From the NCBI GenBank assembly GCA_028673005.1, contig CM054114.1, forward strand, positions 130,344,470-130,408,469: a DNA stretch of 64,000 nucleotides, written 5' to 3'. The notes under the pieces were generated by a model. It ran no database searches. It had not been told where the DNA came from and saw only the letters and a program-made list of their open reading frames with translations. Positions 33,607 to 44,170 of the stretch are shown one piece after another. Origin of the DNA: Tanypteryx hageni. Its lineage: Eukaryota; Arthropoda; Insecta; Odonata; Petaluridae. Positions within the stretch are counted from its first letter, which is position 1; each line of letters begins with the position of its first letter. Both the position numbers and the translations under genes were made by a program.

Positions 33607-33826
33607 AATAAATAAATTTTAAAAATTATTTTAACATATGTATTTCAATAAAAAGTGAAAAAAAATATTTTCTTGACTTCACTTAATACTTTTGTTAAGT
33701 TATATGGTTTTTTAAAAGTGTGAGAAGGTTAAAAGCCATATAACTTGAATCAAGTCTAGTACATCAAAATTAATTTTTTACTTCTTATTGCAATACATAA
33801 AAGTAATTTTTTTAAATTTATTTTTA
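33607..33826. repeat. 220-bp imperfect inverted repeat (foldback)
   Basis: The left arm (about 33607-33705) and the complement of the right arm (about 33735-33826) share, in order from the outside, AATAAATTT-AAAA, ATGTATT-CAATAA-AAGT, an AATTTT-like block, GACTT, and the innermost AAGTTATATGG. The loop is about 20 bases (around 33712-33730). The arms are AT-rich and carry several mismatches and small gaps. It could be a foldback-type miniature element or a hairpin-transcript source; no target duplication was identified. Confidence 0.75.
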
Positions 33827-35200
33827 ATATTGTATTTTTTAAATTTTAGTCTCAAGACATAAAACGATATGTTTTCTTAATTAATGATGTAGTAGGCAAA
33901 CTCCGGTGGAAATTCATTTTCACTGGAGAGTCCCTAGGCGGGGCCTGCTCTCATCTAGACAGCAAGTAATTAGATCTTTATCAGTAAAGAGCCGTTTAGA
34001 TGGGTCGACCTGGGTCGAACGACTTGGATCATTCGATCTAGGTAGATGGCTCAAACCTTTAACGGGTCAACCTGAGTCGAATCGATAGTTCTAAACAAGT
34101 GCGTTACTTGGTGCAGGTGTTCAACTAATTTGTATGCTATATTAGAGGAACTCATAATTTTTTTAAAATAAGAAAGTATGTAAAAATAAAAGAGGGTCTT
34201 CCTCGAGAACAAACTAAAGGAAAGGATGCGGGTAATGGGTTAATATAAAAGTTATTTAAAAGGCTGTATCTAAAGGAGGAACAACCAGAAATGCACCGTA
34301 TTAAATATAAAAAATATACGTTCTTTGTAAAACATCCCTAGAACAATTACTTCAAATTATATTTATTGACTCTTTCTCCACAACCTTTCTCTATTATGTC
34401 GAAGAGGGCATGTCAAATAATTCCTAGTTGTATATCAATCCTGATCTAACGGGAAGGGGGAGGATAGCTACACTTCCAGTGGCTGTGTCAGATTATGCGA
34501 ACGTAGTACAGTCGCGCATTCTTGATATAAAATATCGATTAATCGAAATAATTATGTCAGTCTTCATGATTTAGATTACTAAATTCAAACTTTTTATAAT
34601 TCGAATTTGTACTGAATTAAATTAAAATATCGAGGTTCATATGTATAATATTTCCAAACTTGAACTAAATGTTTTAAGGTATTCAGGAGGCGTATTACTA
34701 GTTTTCACAATAGACGGTGCTAGTATCTTTAACTATATTAATTTTCAGTTATAATTAAGAGATTAACCGCCATTTTGTGGTAGATTATCCAAAATGTTGC
34801 GAAAGTTACCGCTCAAATCATGTTTCACAGGTAGCTTTAGTAAGTTTTCCCATTTTCCTCTGAGAGTAAAATCATCCATTAATTCATGGAAGAAATCAAA
34901 TGAAATCATTTGGGAATAATGACTGGCTTAAGTTTCTTAAACTTGCAATTTTATAAAACTGTAAATATCCGTTTATTTTCTTATTTAAATATCACAATTT
35001 AGTTTCAGCTTTATGCGAACATGCATAACATGCCATTTCATCAACTTTGTTTTTTGTAAGTATCTCAGCTGTTTTGAAAGCCATTTTTCTGAGGTACAGC
35101 TAGCTATTAACGGTGATTCCAGCCTATGAGTTTTTTGTGACATGTTTTCTTAAACTTGAAACATTTCTTATTGCCATGCTTAGGAATGGAAACGTGTTTT
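33827..35200. other. AT-rich non-coding DNA, no recognised feature
   Basis: No gene or element ends noticed. Confidence 0.5.
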
Positions 35201-35546
35201 CAGAAAATGGTACGCCCACCGATCGCATAATTTACGTGTCCTAATTCTTCAGAACGAGGGCCACATAGTCCACTTCCGCGCTCATCGCAGGCCACATGCA
35301 GTCGATGATTAAGTTGAAGAATATTTTAAGGAAACCACAGGGTAATTTTTTGGATCAATATTACCTGATTCGTATTAAATTCTTTTATGGGGTTAAAGAA
35401 CTTAAGTTGAAATACATAGTTATTATAATTTCCATTTTAATTTTATCTTACATTGTGTTATTTAATTGTTGATCTCGTGGAGGTCGGGATGAAAACACTC
35501 GACGGGCCGGATCTGCCCCGCGAGCCGTAGTTCGGGCAGCGCGCTG
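35201..35546. mobile_element. Probable decayed hAT-like miniature element
   Basis: The right end contains CGGGCCGGATCTGCCCCGCG then AGCCGTAGTTCGGGCAGCGC, a typical hAT-type end (GGGCCGGATCTGGCCCG followed by a GTAGTTTGGGCA-like word). Near the left, GAACGAGGGCCACATAGTCC and GCAGGCCACATG are the matching type of words. Terminal repeats are poorly preserved and no 8-bp duplication was found, so the left boundary is uncertain. Confidence 0.55.
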
Positions 35547-37370
35547 ATTTAATGGATCGAAAACCTCAAATATACATTAGATTAAGTGTTTGAGTCATTT
35601 ATACTTTTAATGCCAAAATCCTCTGAACAGTAAAGTAGATATACAGTGATGAACTTTAATATGGGTCTTCGCTTCCAAGAATGAGGAAAGCAATTAAAAT
35701 TGACACTCCCATCTCGCAGGCTGCCACAGACGTGTGGCATGGGGTGTAAATGTACCGTACCTACACTAACGAAACGAACCTCTAGCTCGTGCGTTTCACA
35801 TCGTGGGCTATTTATAGCGACTATCTTTACGTATTTTAGTTTACGGCAGATACGACTATTTCTCACGAGTCCTCAATGAATTCAAGATATGTTCGAAGAG
35901 TTTCCGCTAACACTCGATTCTTTTACATCCAATAGAGAGCAAATCGGAGCCCCAGAGAAGCTATCATACTATCATATTTATAGGATGCCGCAACATTGGG
36001 GAGTCAATGGATATGAAAATAAAATAAAAAAAACTTGAAAATAATAAGAGGTGAAATGTTAGATTACGTAATACATATATATCATCATCGTAAATAGTTT
36101 TCCCGTAGATAATTCTGTGACTATTACGGCTTAAATCTGATTCTCCGGTTATCCGAAGTTTTCTTTATTCCTTTAACTGAGATCTTTTTCATCTTTCTCT
36201 TTCTTTACAACTTTCCTTCTAACGCGCCTTTAAACATGTATATATGTGTGTGAATACCCAAACACAAACACACACGTAAAGAAAGAGTCTGAAGAACTCT
36301 TTATGTCTAACCATAAAGGTAATAATGAAAACAAAAAAATTCTCTTTTTCGAATAATATAAATCACTTTTAATGAAAAGAGCCGCTCTACCACAGAAGAT
36401 TTCTAGCCGCAGAGACCTAGGGAGCCGCCATTTCTGCTCATTAAGCCTCGAACCTAACGCGACGGAGTTGATTCGAATTTTTATTTTGAATGTTGTTTTG
36501 AGAAAATAATCTCAGCCGTTAATGACTTTGGCTAGGAAAACGATCTTTTCCTTTGTCGTTTTTATTCAATCTTTGCCTCCCGCTTCAGATCTTTGGGTTT
36601 TGCGCGGAGTCTGCTCGAAAAACCTCAACACACGACGGGATTAAGGGAATTTGGCGCCACTTTCGATCCTCCATTGTTTTTTTCCCCGGCGTCACGGAAT
36701 CGCGCCTCCAAAGAGGGTAAAAAATGAATCGTGCCCTCTCGACAATTAAGGCTCTCCCGGCGAGCCCCGAATGGATGGTTGTGGCTCGAACAGACCTCCA
36801 TTCCCATTCTGTTCCTGCCTTTAATGGAGATTTACTGGAAAGTGGGAGAAGGAAGGAGATATAGAAAAAGGGCGCGTAACTAGAGCCATCTGTCGAGGAC
36901 GCGCGGAACCACACTGGACAAAAAGAGACAGTAACAATAAAAACTAAAAAAATCCGCATGGAAAATCTGTAGAACTTCGAAACTTTCGATTTTTTTCTCT
37001 CCGAATTCCGTAGATTCCGGATAGTTTTTCGAATTTAAAGTTTCTTGTCTTTTCGTTTGACGCGTCATGCGTGTGCATGATCCAGACGGGTCTTCCGACA
37101 CAACTTTTTTGACTGCTGTATATCTATCTCACTCCCTCCATCTCTCTCTCTGAAGTATATATGAATCCCTCTTGGAAATGAGCCCAGTCGGGGTTTTTCG
37201 CTTTCGAAAAGATATGCGCGGAGATAGTCACCAGAGTCGAGTTATGAAAAGCGAAGTTCTTTTTTTTTAATTTTATTTCGACGGCGGAAAGAAGAGGAAA
37301 ATATCTCCCAAGAGTTCCATCGTGAATATTTAAGGCGCGAAAGGAATATAAAAAAAGATTATTTTGGCAT
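35547..37370. other. Non-coding DNA with CpG-richer block at 36600-36910
   Basis: The block at 36600-36910 includes the small palindrome-like GGCTCTCCCGGCGAGCCCC. It is spanned by a 124-codon minus frame without recognisable domain. The rest is AT-rich. Confidence 0.45.
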
Positions 37371-37373
37371 GTG

Positions 37374-37429
<56 letters not shown>
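37371..37429 (+). repeat. Compound (TA)n(GA)n microsatellite
   Basis: Uninterrupted TA repeats to about 37396, then uninterrupted GA repeats to about 37429. Confidence 0.95.
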
Positions 37430-37433
<4 letters not shown>

Positions 37434-39460
37434 AAATCCGATTGGCTACAAGTGGAAAGTTCTGAGCAATCGCAGAAATATCCACTACGAGAGTTACGCT
37501 ATTTTGTTTTTTTTTTTTCAAATTTAAAAAAAAGTACGGGAATACAAAGAAGGTATGTAAGATGTTTCTATGAAAAGAAATCCTTTAAAGAGAAATGCTA
37601 ATAAGTTCATGTATTTTCTGTGTTATCCCCTAACATTTAGCGACCCAATGGTTAGACATATGTACTCACCAGACGCTGTTCTTCCTTGTAGATAGATATA
37701 AGTATCAGAAAACATTGGTATTTTGTGAGTGGCACTTTGGTTAACATTGTTATAATTTTGTATTGCTAAATTTCTCCAAGTAATCTTAATAGCCAGAAAA
37801 GATGTTTATTAAGAACGAAATTGAAAAATATGTATAAACTTTGCAGTGAAAGAGTTAAATGAATCCATGCCCTGAAAAAAAGAAATTTATATTTTTTAAA
37901 TTTTAACTTTTATCCGAATTGCTTGGAAGTTTACTTTTCTGTCATTCATTGATAAAAAATGTAAGTCTTATTGTCAGGTAGTTTCTGTCTGTCCGCATGT
38001 TTCATCTCCGAAAATGGTGAGTGGGTTTTCAGGAATTCGATACTAAGAATATTTTGGTAAAATGTCAATATGAAAATGATATAAAAGTTTCGCATAACTC
38101 AAGCAGGGATTCAACCATTATCCAAGCAGAGGTGCCACCTTTATAAGAAAAAATAACGAATTTTCCGTCATATTTCGTTGGTAAATATATTAGTCATATT
38201 AAAAAAGGCTTCAAAGAAAAGTTGCACAATTAGTTGTTTAACACGATTACATGATTTGTAAAGAACGCCTTTATTTCCGATGTATGCAAGCATGAAGTGT
38301 GCATCTTTTTCTCGTGTTAATCACATAAACGTAGCTTTTTTAAACAATTGGAAACTTTAATTTCCACGCCAACGAAGCGCTTTGTTATCTCATTAGAATT
38401 AACGAAAAAAGAACTTTGGCGATACGCTATTAGGGGATCAGAATCCTGAAATGGAATAGATGGAGCTCCTAGCAACATATGCAACGAGAGGGAGCTAATT
38501 AAATTGAAGATATAGGATTGGATTCCAATTTTAAATCTCCACAGATCAACATTTAAAGATCGGAGATAAATAAAATAGAGTCTACGTTTATTGCGATATT
38601 CGTCCTAATTATACCGTGATAACTTTTGTGGTCAATTTGTTTCGTTGCTATCGATTCGAACATTAAGCCAAGCGTATTCATCTCAGCGCTCAGAATGGTG
38701 AATAAACCTTTTCATTCATGGATCTCCTAAAATCACTGACCTCACACGATTCAAACCGAATTAACACTCAACAAAATCGGCTTTAACTCGGCGATTTAAT
38801 CAGGTATTGCTAAGAAAGCATTCCTCTATAGAAGAGATAGACGTATTAAAACTATCGACAAATATAAAAAATATGTTAAATGCTTTTGCGACTATACAGA
38901 TGAAATGTTGAAAGAATACATACGCTTTAAATAATTGAAATAAATGGGCATTAGTTAACACAAGTAAGATCTTTTACTAAGAATGTATTTTTTATTTCAA
39001 CCATTGCTCTTCCTAAAGATCACACCACGGAGGACGTTTTGGCGCCGAATGATTGGACGATTGGGCGCCGACCTTTTTGCACTAAAGACATATGGAATAT
39101 GGAGGTTATTAAGGGTAATATGTATACGCCAAAACTTTTCACGCACTGGTCTTTTTTATGGTATACTTTTGTAGTGGAAAGCTTTTAAGCAACACCTCGA
39201 TATAGCATTCAGTAAGTAAATTCTAAAAAGCTCCCAAGTACGAAAGGATTTTAGGAGATAACGCGTTGCTTTTAATTCATGTATTTTTGGAAACCGGTGG
39301 GCAAACATCAGAATAAGGTTCCGATTCATACATTGCATTCTAAAACGAAAAGTATAACCGTAATAAAATGGCGGATGCGTAATCAACGCTTTTAAGATAC
39401 ACTGTAAAGCGAGTGCGTATGGCAGCGAAAGACTGAGGCAGAGAGAGTGATCGAGCTTCC
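37430..39460. other. AT-rich non-coding DNA with one GTCTGTCCG motif
   Basis: A TTTCTGTCTGTCCGCATG motif at about 37983-38000 resembles the transposon-tail run but lacks a bounded element. Otherwise no feature recognised. Confidence 0.5.
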
Positions 39461-39750
39461 TCATCTCATCTCATCTCTCTCTCTCTGCTGTTTTTACAAC
39501 GGGCAGGATGTGGAGTTAAAAACCAAGAGAGGGAAGCGACATAGGAAAGGGAGAGTGGAGCCGCCCCCTCGCGGCCAGAGTTTGAAGCACCCGATGCTCT
39601 TTTTTCCTGTATATATTCTACGAACTTTACAGAGGGAGAGGTTGGGAGTGAGAAGGGAGCGAAAAAGGGGGGAGGAAGAGAGAGAGTCCCCTCGTGGCCC
39701 CTGTTTGAAACACTCGATGCTCTTTTTGTTACCTATATTCACGACATTGA
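39461..39750 (+). repeat. CT microsatellite and a 123-bp-offset direct duplication
   Basis: A CATCT/CT run occupies about 39461-39488. A direct duplication follows: CCCCTCG(C/T)GGCC at 39565 recurs at 39688, each time followed by GTTTGAA-CAC-CGATGCTCTTTTT and then a TATATTC-ACGA block. The copies extend over about 60 bases with some ten differences; purine-rich sequence separates them. Frames on both strands across it differ between copies, so no coding role is supported. Confidence 0.75.
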
Positions 39751-40576
39751 GACAGATCTGTTAAAGGGGTTCTACGCTCCGCCGGCGTTTGTTTAATATC
39801 GGTTTATTTTTTAGAGAGAGAGAGCGAGCGAGCGTTCAATTGGATTATATTGCGTGGATGTTAATATCCGAGAGAGGCGCAGAAAGCTAGAAAGTGCAAA
39901 AATGCCTTTTTAAAATCGCTTATTTTGGTTATTATACGCGAGATGCTGAAAGGAATGGAGTATTCATTGGGCGGAATATGCGTTGAAATTCAAATAAAAA
40001 GCGATAAAAAAGTTGGCTTGGGGTCAAATTTAAGAGTCCAGATCTAATAACACGTGCTTCAATGAGAAACATCTGAAGTGGCTTCCGAAAACTGGGGCGT
40101 TCTTTGTGAGTTTTTTAAATAAAAAGTTGATATTTGATGTTTATCGACTGTCGACGTAACAGAACTTAAAGCCGATGGCGTATGCCTTAATACCAGAGGT
40201 CAGAACGTGTAGAATTTGGATATCGCTTGTATACTAAAATGTACGTCCAATAATAATAATCATATAACCAGAAAGAGGTGCAGTTTAAATACTACGTGAT
40301 ATTGTTAATTTTAAGGAATGATTTAAGTGACCAATGCGTTTTTTAATTCATTATTTTACAGAAAGTATGGTCAATACAAAAATGTGTCGTAGCGACTCAT
40401 ATATTTAAATATCGATGCCTTAGTAGTGTGAAGCCTGAAATTACGCGAACCCAAATATTAAAAAAGAACAATGAAAATTAATTTTGAGAGAAAAACTTCA
40501 TTTTGAAATTAAACATAACGAGTGAACAGATCACCGTAAAAATTTCATTATTTCCATTAATACCGATTGCGTAGTA
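39751..40576. other. AT-rich non-coding DNA, no recognised feature
   Basis: Contains short GAGC repeats near 39822-39834. No gene or element ends noticed. Confidence 0.5.
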
Positions 40577-40840
40577 CAGTAAACTCTTGCCCAATGTGGA
40601 TTTTTTCAACACGAATTCGATTATACGCGGTCGAATAAATGTGAAACTAGTTTACCCACACGTATAATATTTAATCATACGCGGTCCTGAATTGGGCGCG
40701 CATCGCGTTGAACGAATTTATGAGTACCTAGTAAAAAATCTTACAACCTATACGAACACGTGAGTTTTCCATAAGGCTCTATATCTGTGCAGCGTGGTTT
40801 GTCCCAACGCGGCCTTTTTCAATAACATATTCTCCAAACT
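40577..40840. mobile_element. Possible pogo-like miniature element, one end visible
   Basis: TA then CAGTAAACTCTTGCCCAATG at 40575 resembles the CAGTA-ACTCTCG-type ends of pogo/Tigger elements, and ATTATACGCGGTCG-like words recur inside (around 40622 and 40676), as in such elements. A matching right end was not found; the end coordinate marks where the resemblance fades. Confidence 0.4.
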
Positions 40841-40940
40841 GTGGGAGAAATTGCAATGACTGTCGGCGAGCTATTGTAAATAAGTGAAATATCTATATCG
40901 CAAGGACTCATGGCGAACATTAATTTTACAATGTTTGTAG

Positions 40941-41326
40941 CCAGGACAGGCCAAGCACTAAAAGGGGCCCGGGTGCGAATATCCACGCCCCCCCCCCCCC
41001 CTGATATATGTGAAATCTGAATAATGAATTTTTATTGCAGTGTTTTTTTACAAACTAGTGGTCGATAATAACATTTTTAAGCTGCAAGTATTAAAAAATA
41101 TTGCACTAAACAGTAGATAATTCTGTGATTTATGTGATCCCCCATTTTACAATTATAAGTTTTCGAAATGTTTTTATTATAAATCAGTATAGCAAGTGTT
41201 TTTTTAGTAAAAGTTTATGCAAACGTTTACGCCCGATACTTAAATGATTGAGATCTCTAAACTTCGGAGTCCCAGAATATTCAAGGGGGCCCGGTTGCCT
41301 CGCAACCTCCCTTTCGCCGGCCCTTT
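40941..41326 (-). mobile_element. Miniature element of a two-copy family (hAT-like ends), longer copy
   Basis: The complement aligns along its length with 61655-61948. Shared blocks, in the minus-strand direction: GGCCGGC-AAAGGG, TGCGAGGCA-CCGG, GAATATT, a GGAGATCTCA-like block, TTTAAGTATCGGG, CATAAACTTTTACTAAAAA, CACTTGC, a C/G homopolymer, TGGATATTC, and GTGCTTGGCC. Both ends carry GGCC-G/A-AA-type words in inverse orientation, as in some hAT elements with CAGGGCCGGC-type ends. A 14-base C run at 40988-41001 lies near the left end. No coding capacity. Confidence 0.75.
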
Positions 41327-42030
41327 CTACAGCATCGATTTATTGGAACGTAATTTTCAAAAAGTAAAAAATGTCGCGTTATGTTCGGATCGGTACGTAC
41401 ATCTTGTGTATTGGCTTAAGCTTTTAAATCGTCACACAAGTGAAAAATCGATCGAGATAAAACGGCGATTCGTCATCTCTCCATCCGAGAAAAAAACCCT
41501 CCCGTGCTAAATATAGTGAAACCACGTCGCTGGCAAACGGAGGAATATTGGTCACCGAAATACGTTTAAAAAGATGCGCGGTGGGGGGAAAGTTTAAAAC
41601 CGTGGTGCGTACTTCAGCAGAGATGGCTGGGAGCAACCATACTCCGACAGAAGATAAAAAAAGAAGGGCGCGTGAAGCGTACATTAACGTATTTTATGAC
41701 CACTCTCACCCCTCCGCGCTTTCGATAGTGTGCCACTGGCGGGTCCTTGCGAGACCTTCTCTTGGAGGGTGAGAAATACCTCTGATGTGTTTTGCAGCCT
41801 TTTTCCTCGTAAGCCAATGGCAGTAGCTCGTTGCCAGAAGCTTCGTCAGAAGTTTGTTTATTTTACTGCTCTTGTTCAGCGTTAACCTAATACCAGCTTG
41901 CTTTATTGTCAATCGTAAATGTCAAGAATTTTAATCAGTATTTGGATCGCGATTTTGAAACCTGCATATGGATTTTCTTGGCATTTAAATACTTTGCCAT
42001 ATCAAAACAAAGAAAACATACACTATATAG
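41327..42030. other. Non-coding DNA, mixed composition
   Basis: The 41440-41780 part is CpG-richer. Overlapping frames of 65-90 codons on both strands show no domain. No repeat was recognised before the target site of the element at 42031. Confidence 0.45.
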
Positions 42031-42302
42031 AAGGGGTGGCCAAACCGAGACACTTTTAACTTTGTATGCGGCACTTTTTAATTTCCATTCAGTGGCGTTT
42101 TAACGTTTTTCTCTACAGAACACAATGGCGTAGTGTGACTTAAGACGTATTGGGGGACATGCATTATAACTGAATTGCTTCGGATACAGGTTATGTTTTA
42201 CTGTTCGTACATTTAAAAGCAGAAAACGTGCGTTATGCGGCTCTCGAACTTCTGAAGATTATCGTATGTGATTCCGAGGCAAAGTAAATTTGGCCACCCC
42301 TT
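42031..42302. mobile_element. hAT-like miniature element, 272 bp, with perfect 8-bp duplication
   Basis: Inverted ends AAGGGGTGGCCAAA (42031) and TTTGGCCACCCCTT (ending 42302) match perfectly over 14 bp. The octamer CTATATAG is found on both sides, at 42023-42030 and 42303-42310, fitting the 8-bp duplication of hAT elements; because the octamer is itself palindromic, the repeat could also be read as longer. Words such as TGCGGCTCTCGAAC near the right end fit hAT-derived elements. No coding frame. Confidence 0.85.
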
Positions 42303-42398
42303 CTATATAGTAACACATAGAGCTGGACAAACTCAGGGGTACCCGTTCGCCATTGGTGCATAGTGGCGACTATATTTTATCAATTAAGTAGAATACTA

Positions 42399-42402
42399 AC
42401 AA

Positions 42403-42455
<53 letters not shown>

Positions 42456-42457
42456 TA
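42399..42457 (+). repeat. Compound (GT)n(TA)n microsatellite
   Basis: A short GT run passes into TA repeats with one GTA interruption near 42437. Confidence 0.95.
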
Positions 42458-43060
42458 GTGTATATGGTGTATTTGTAATATATCATATACAGATTTATAC
42501 TTCCCCGACTCTAAATATCATCGCACTGAAACACCCTGGCCCCTACATTTTGGAATTGGCTCCTAGATTAGGACCAGATTTGCCTAAGCCTGTATATACA
42601 TACAAACACGGATCCAAGAGCGGAGGAGATCGTCCCCCTCTTGGATGTATTAATTTCCATGCATTCTTAAACTCGTTCTGCCGAAAATTCCTTTATTCTG
42701 CGCCGTAGAAGGCAAGGGAAAAAAGACTCCGATAGGATTAAGGATTTTCAGAATAAAGGGTTGTTAACAGATGGGAATTCATTAGGGAAAAGGGGAGATC
42801 GCCTCCCCCATGGAGGGTTCTGGGTCCTATACACACGCACACACGATATAATTATAGGCATTTTGTACAAATGAACTGGTTTTTAATTGCAATTCCTTGA
42901 CACTCAAACCTTTTTTCGATGTATACCCGAGTCTATTGTTATGAATACGGGCTATTAGAAACGCATGCGGGTCCTTGCATGTTTATATTCTCTCAAACGA
43001 GGGACTTCTACATTTTTACATGTTTCTTACATCGGCATGTATATTGCATGGTGAGAGAGA
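42458..43060. other. AT-rich non-coding DNA, no recognised feature
   Basis: The 101-codon frame at 42403-42708 begins inside the microsatellite and has no domain. A CACACG run lies at about 42833-42845. Confidence 0.5.
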
Positions 43061-44170
43061 GAGAAAGATAGAGGCGTGGAAGAAAAACCAAAGAATGTGT
43101 GCTCACGGAACCGGAAAAAGATAAGTCAAAAGAAAGGAGAATATGGTTGCGTAGTCGAAGTCACAGACCGTCCTCCAGGATGAGAAAAAAAGCGTATCGT
43201 TCAATTAAAAAAAAGAGAACGGAGTGGGAGGACTGGTGTGCGAGATGTCACATTTCTACCTCTCTCCCTCCCTCTTTCTCCATCTCTCTTTCGAAAAGCT
43301 GGGCCACGGAGGAGTTGGAGGAGGAAGGTTTCGAGATTGGAACTGGTCGGACCTGGACACCTGGCTAACCAGGGTGGGGAAGGGAGGAAGAGAGGTGGAG
43401 GGAGTGGGGAGTGAGGGAAAACGGAAGAGGAACGAATGGAGTGTGGAAATTTAATAAGAGAAACGATACAGAAGCGGGCATAAGAAAGTGAAGGGAACGT
43501 AGAAGAAACAGAGGGAAGAAGAAGTATCATAGAAGTATATATATTGTAGATATATATATATATATATAATAGAAAAACCGTATATGTATCGTATAAATAA
43601 CGTAACACTAGCGGAGAACGAACGAAGAAGAATTGAGGAGAACGACACATCGAGATCGAAATGGGAGAATAGCGGAGACAGAAATCTGAAGAACGGATGG
43701 CAAAGAAAGATGAATGAGAGAAGATTGACGAATGTAGAACGGAAAGTAACGGATGAAGAACAGGGCGAAATGGAGAATATCGATAAAAGAGTAACGGAGA
43801 GAGAAAAAAAGATGAGGGCAGCATAGGAAAGACGATGACGAGAAGGGAGGGAATTAATGAAGGAAAATGTGATAATGTCGTAGCCGAAGTAGTGGATGAA
43901 AGAAAACCTGTTGGAAACGGAGTTCGGTGAAGGAACGGAGATGGAACGGGAGGGAAAGAGAAATGAACGGAATTGGATGAGAAAGAAACGGATGTGAACG
44001 AAAAACGAACGGAGGTGAACGAAATAGGTACGGGGAATGGATGAGAAAGAAACGGATGTGAACGAAAAACGAAAGGGAACGGAGAGAATATCGGTTGAAA
44101 GACTAGCGAACGATATGGGAACGGAAAAGAAACCTGAGAGAAAGGGCGGAAACGGTAGGAGTAGGAGGAT
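43061..44170 (+). repeat. Purine-biased low-complexity region with exact 36-bp direct repeat
   Basis: Much of this region is A/G-rich on the + strand, interrupted by mixed sequence and a (TA)n run at about 43550-43568. A 36-base word beginning TGGATGAGAAAGAAACGG is exactly duplicated at 43974-44009 and 44038-44073 (offset 64). Shorter related words (GAACGGA, GTGAACGAAA) recur throughout. The 240- and 207-codon minus frames are Ser/Phe/Leu-rich composition artefacts. Confidence 0.65.
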
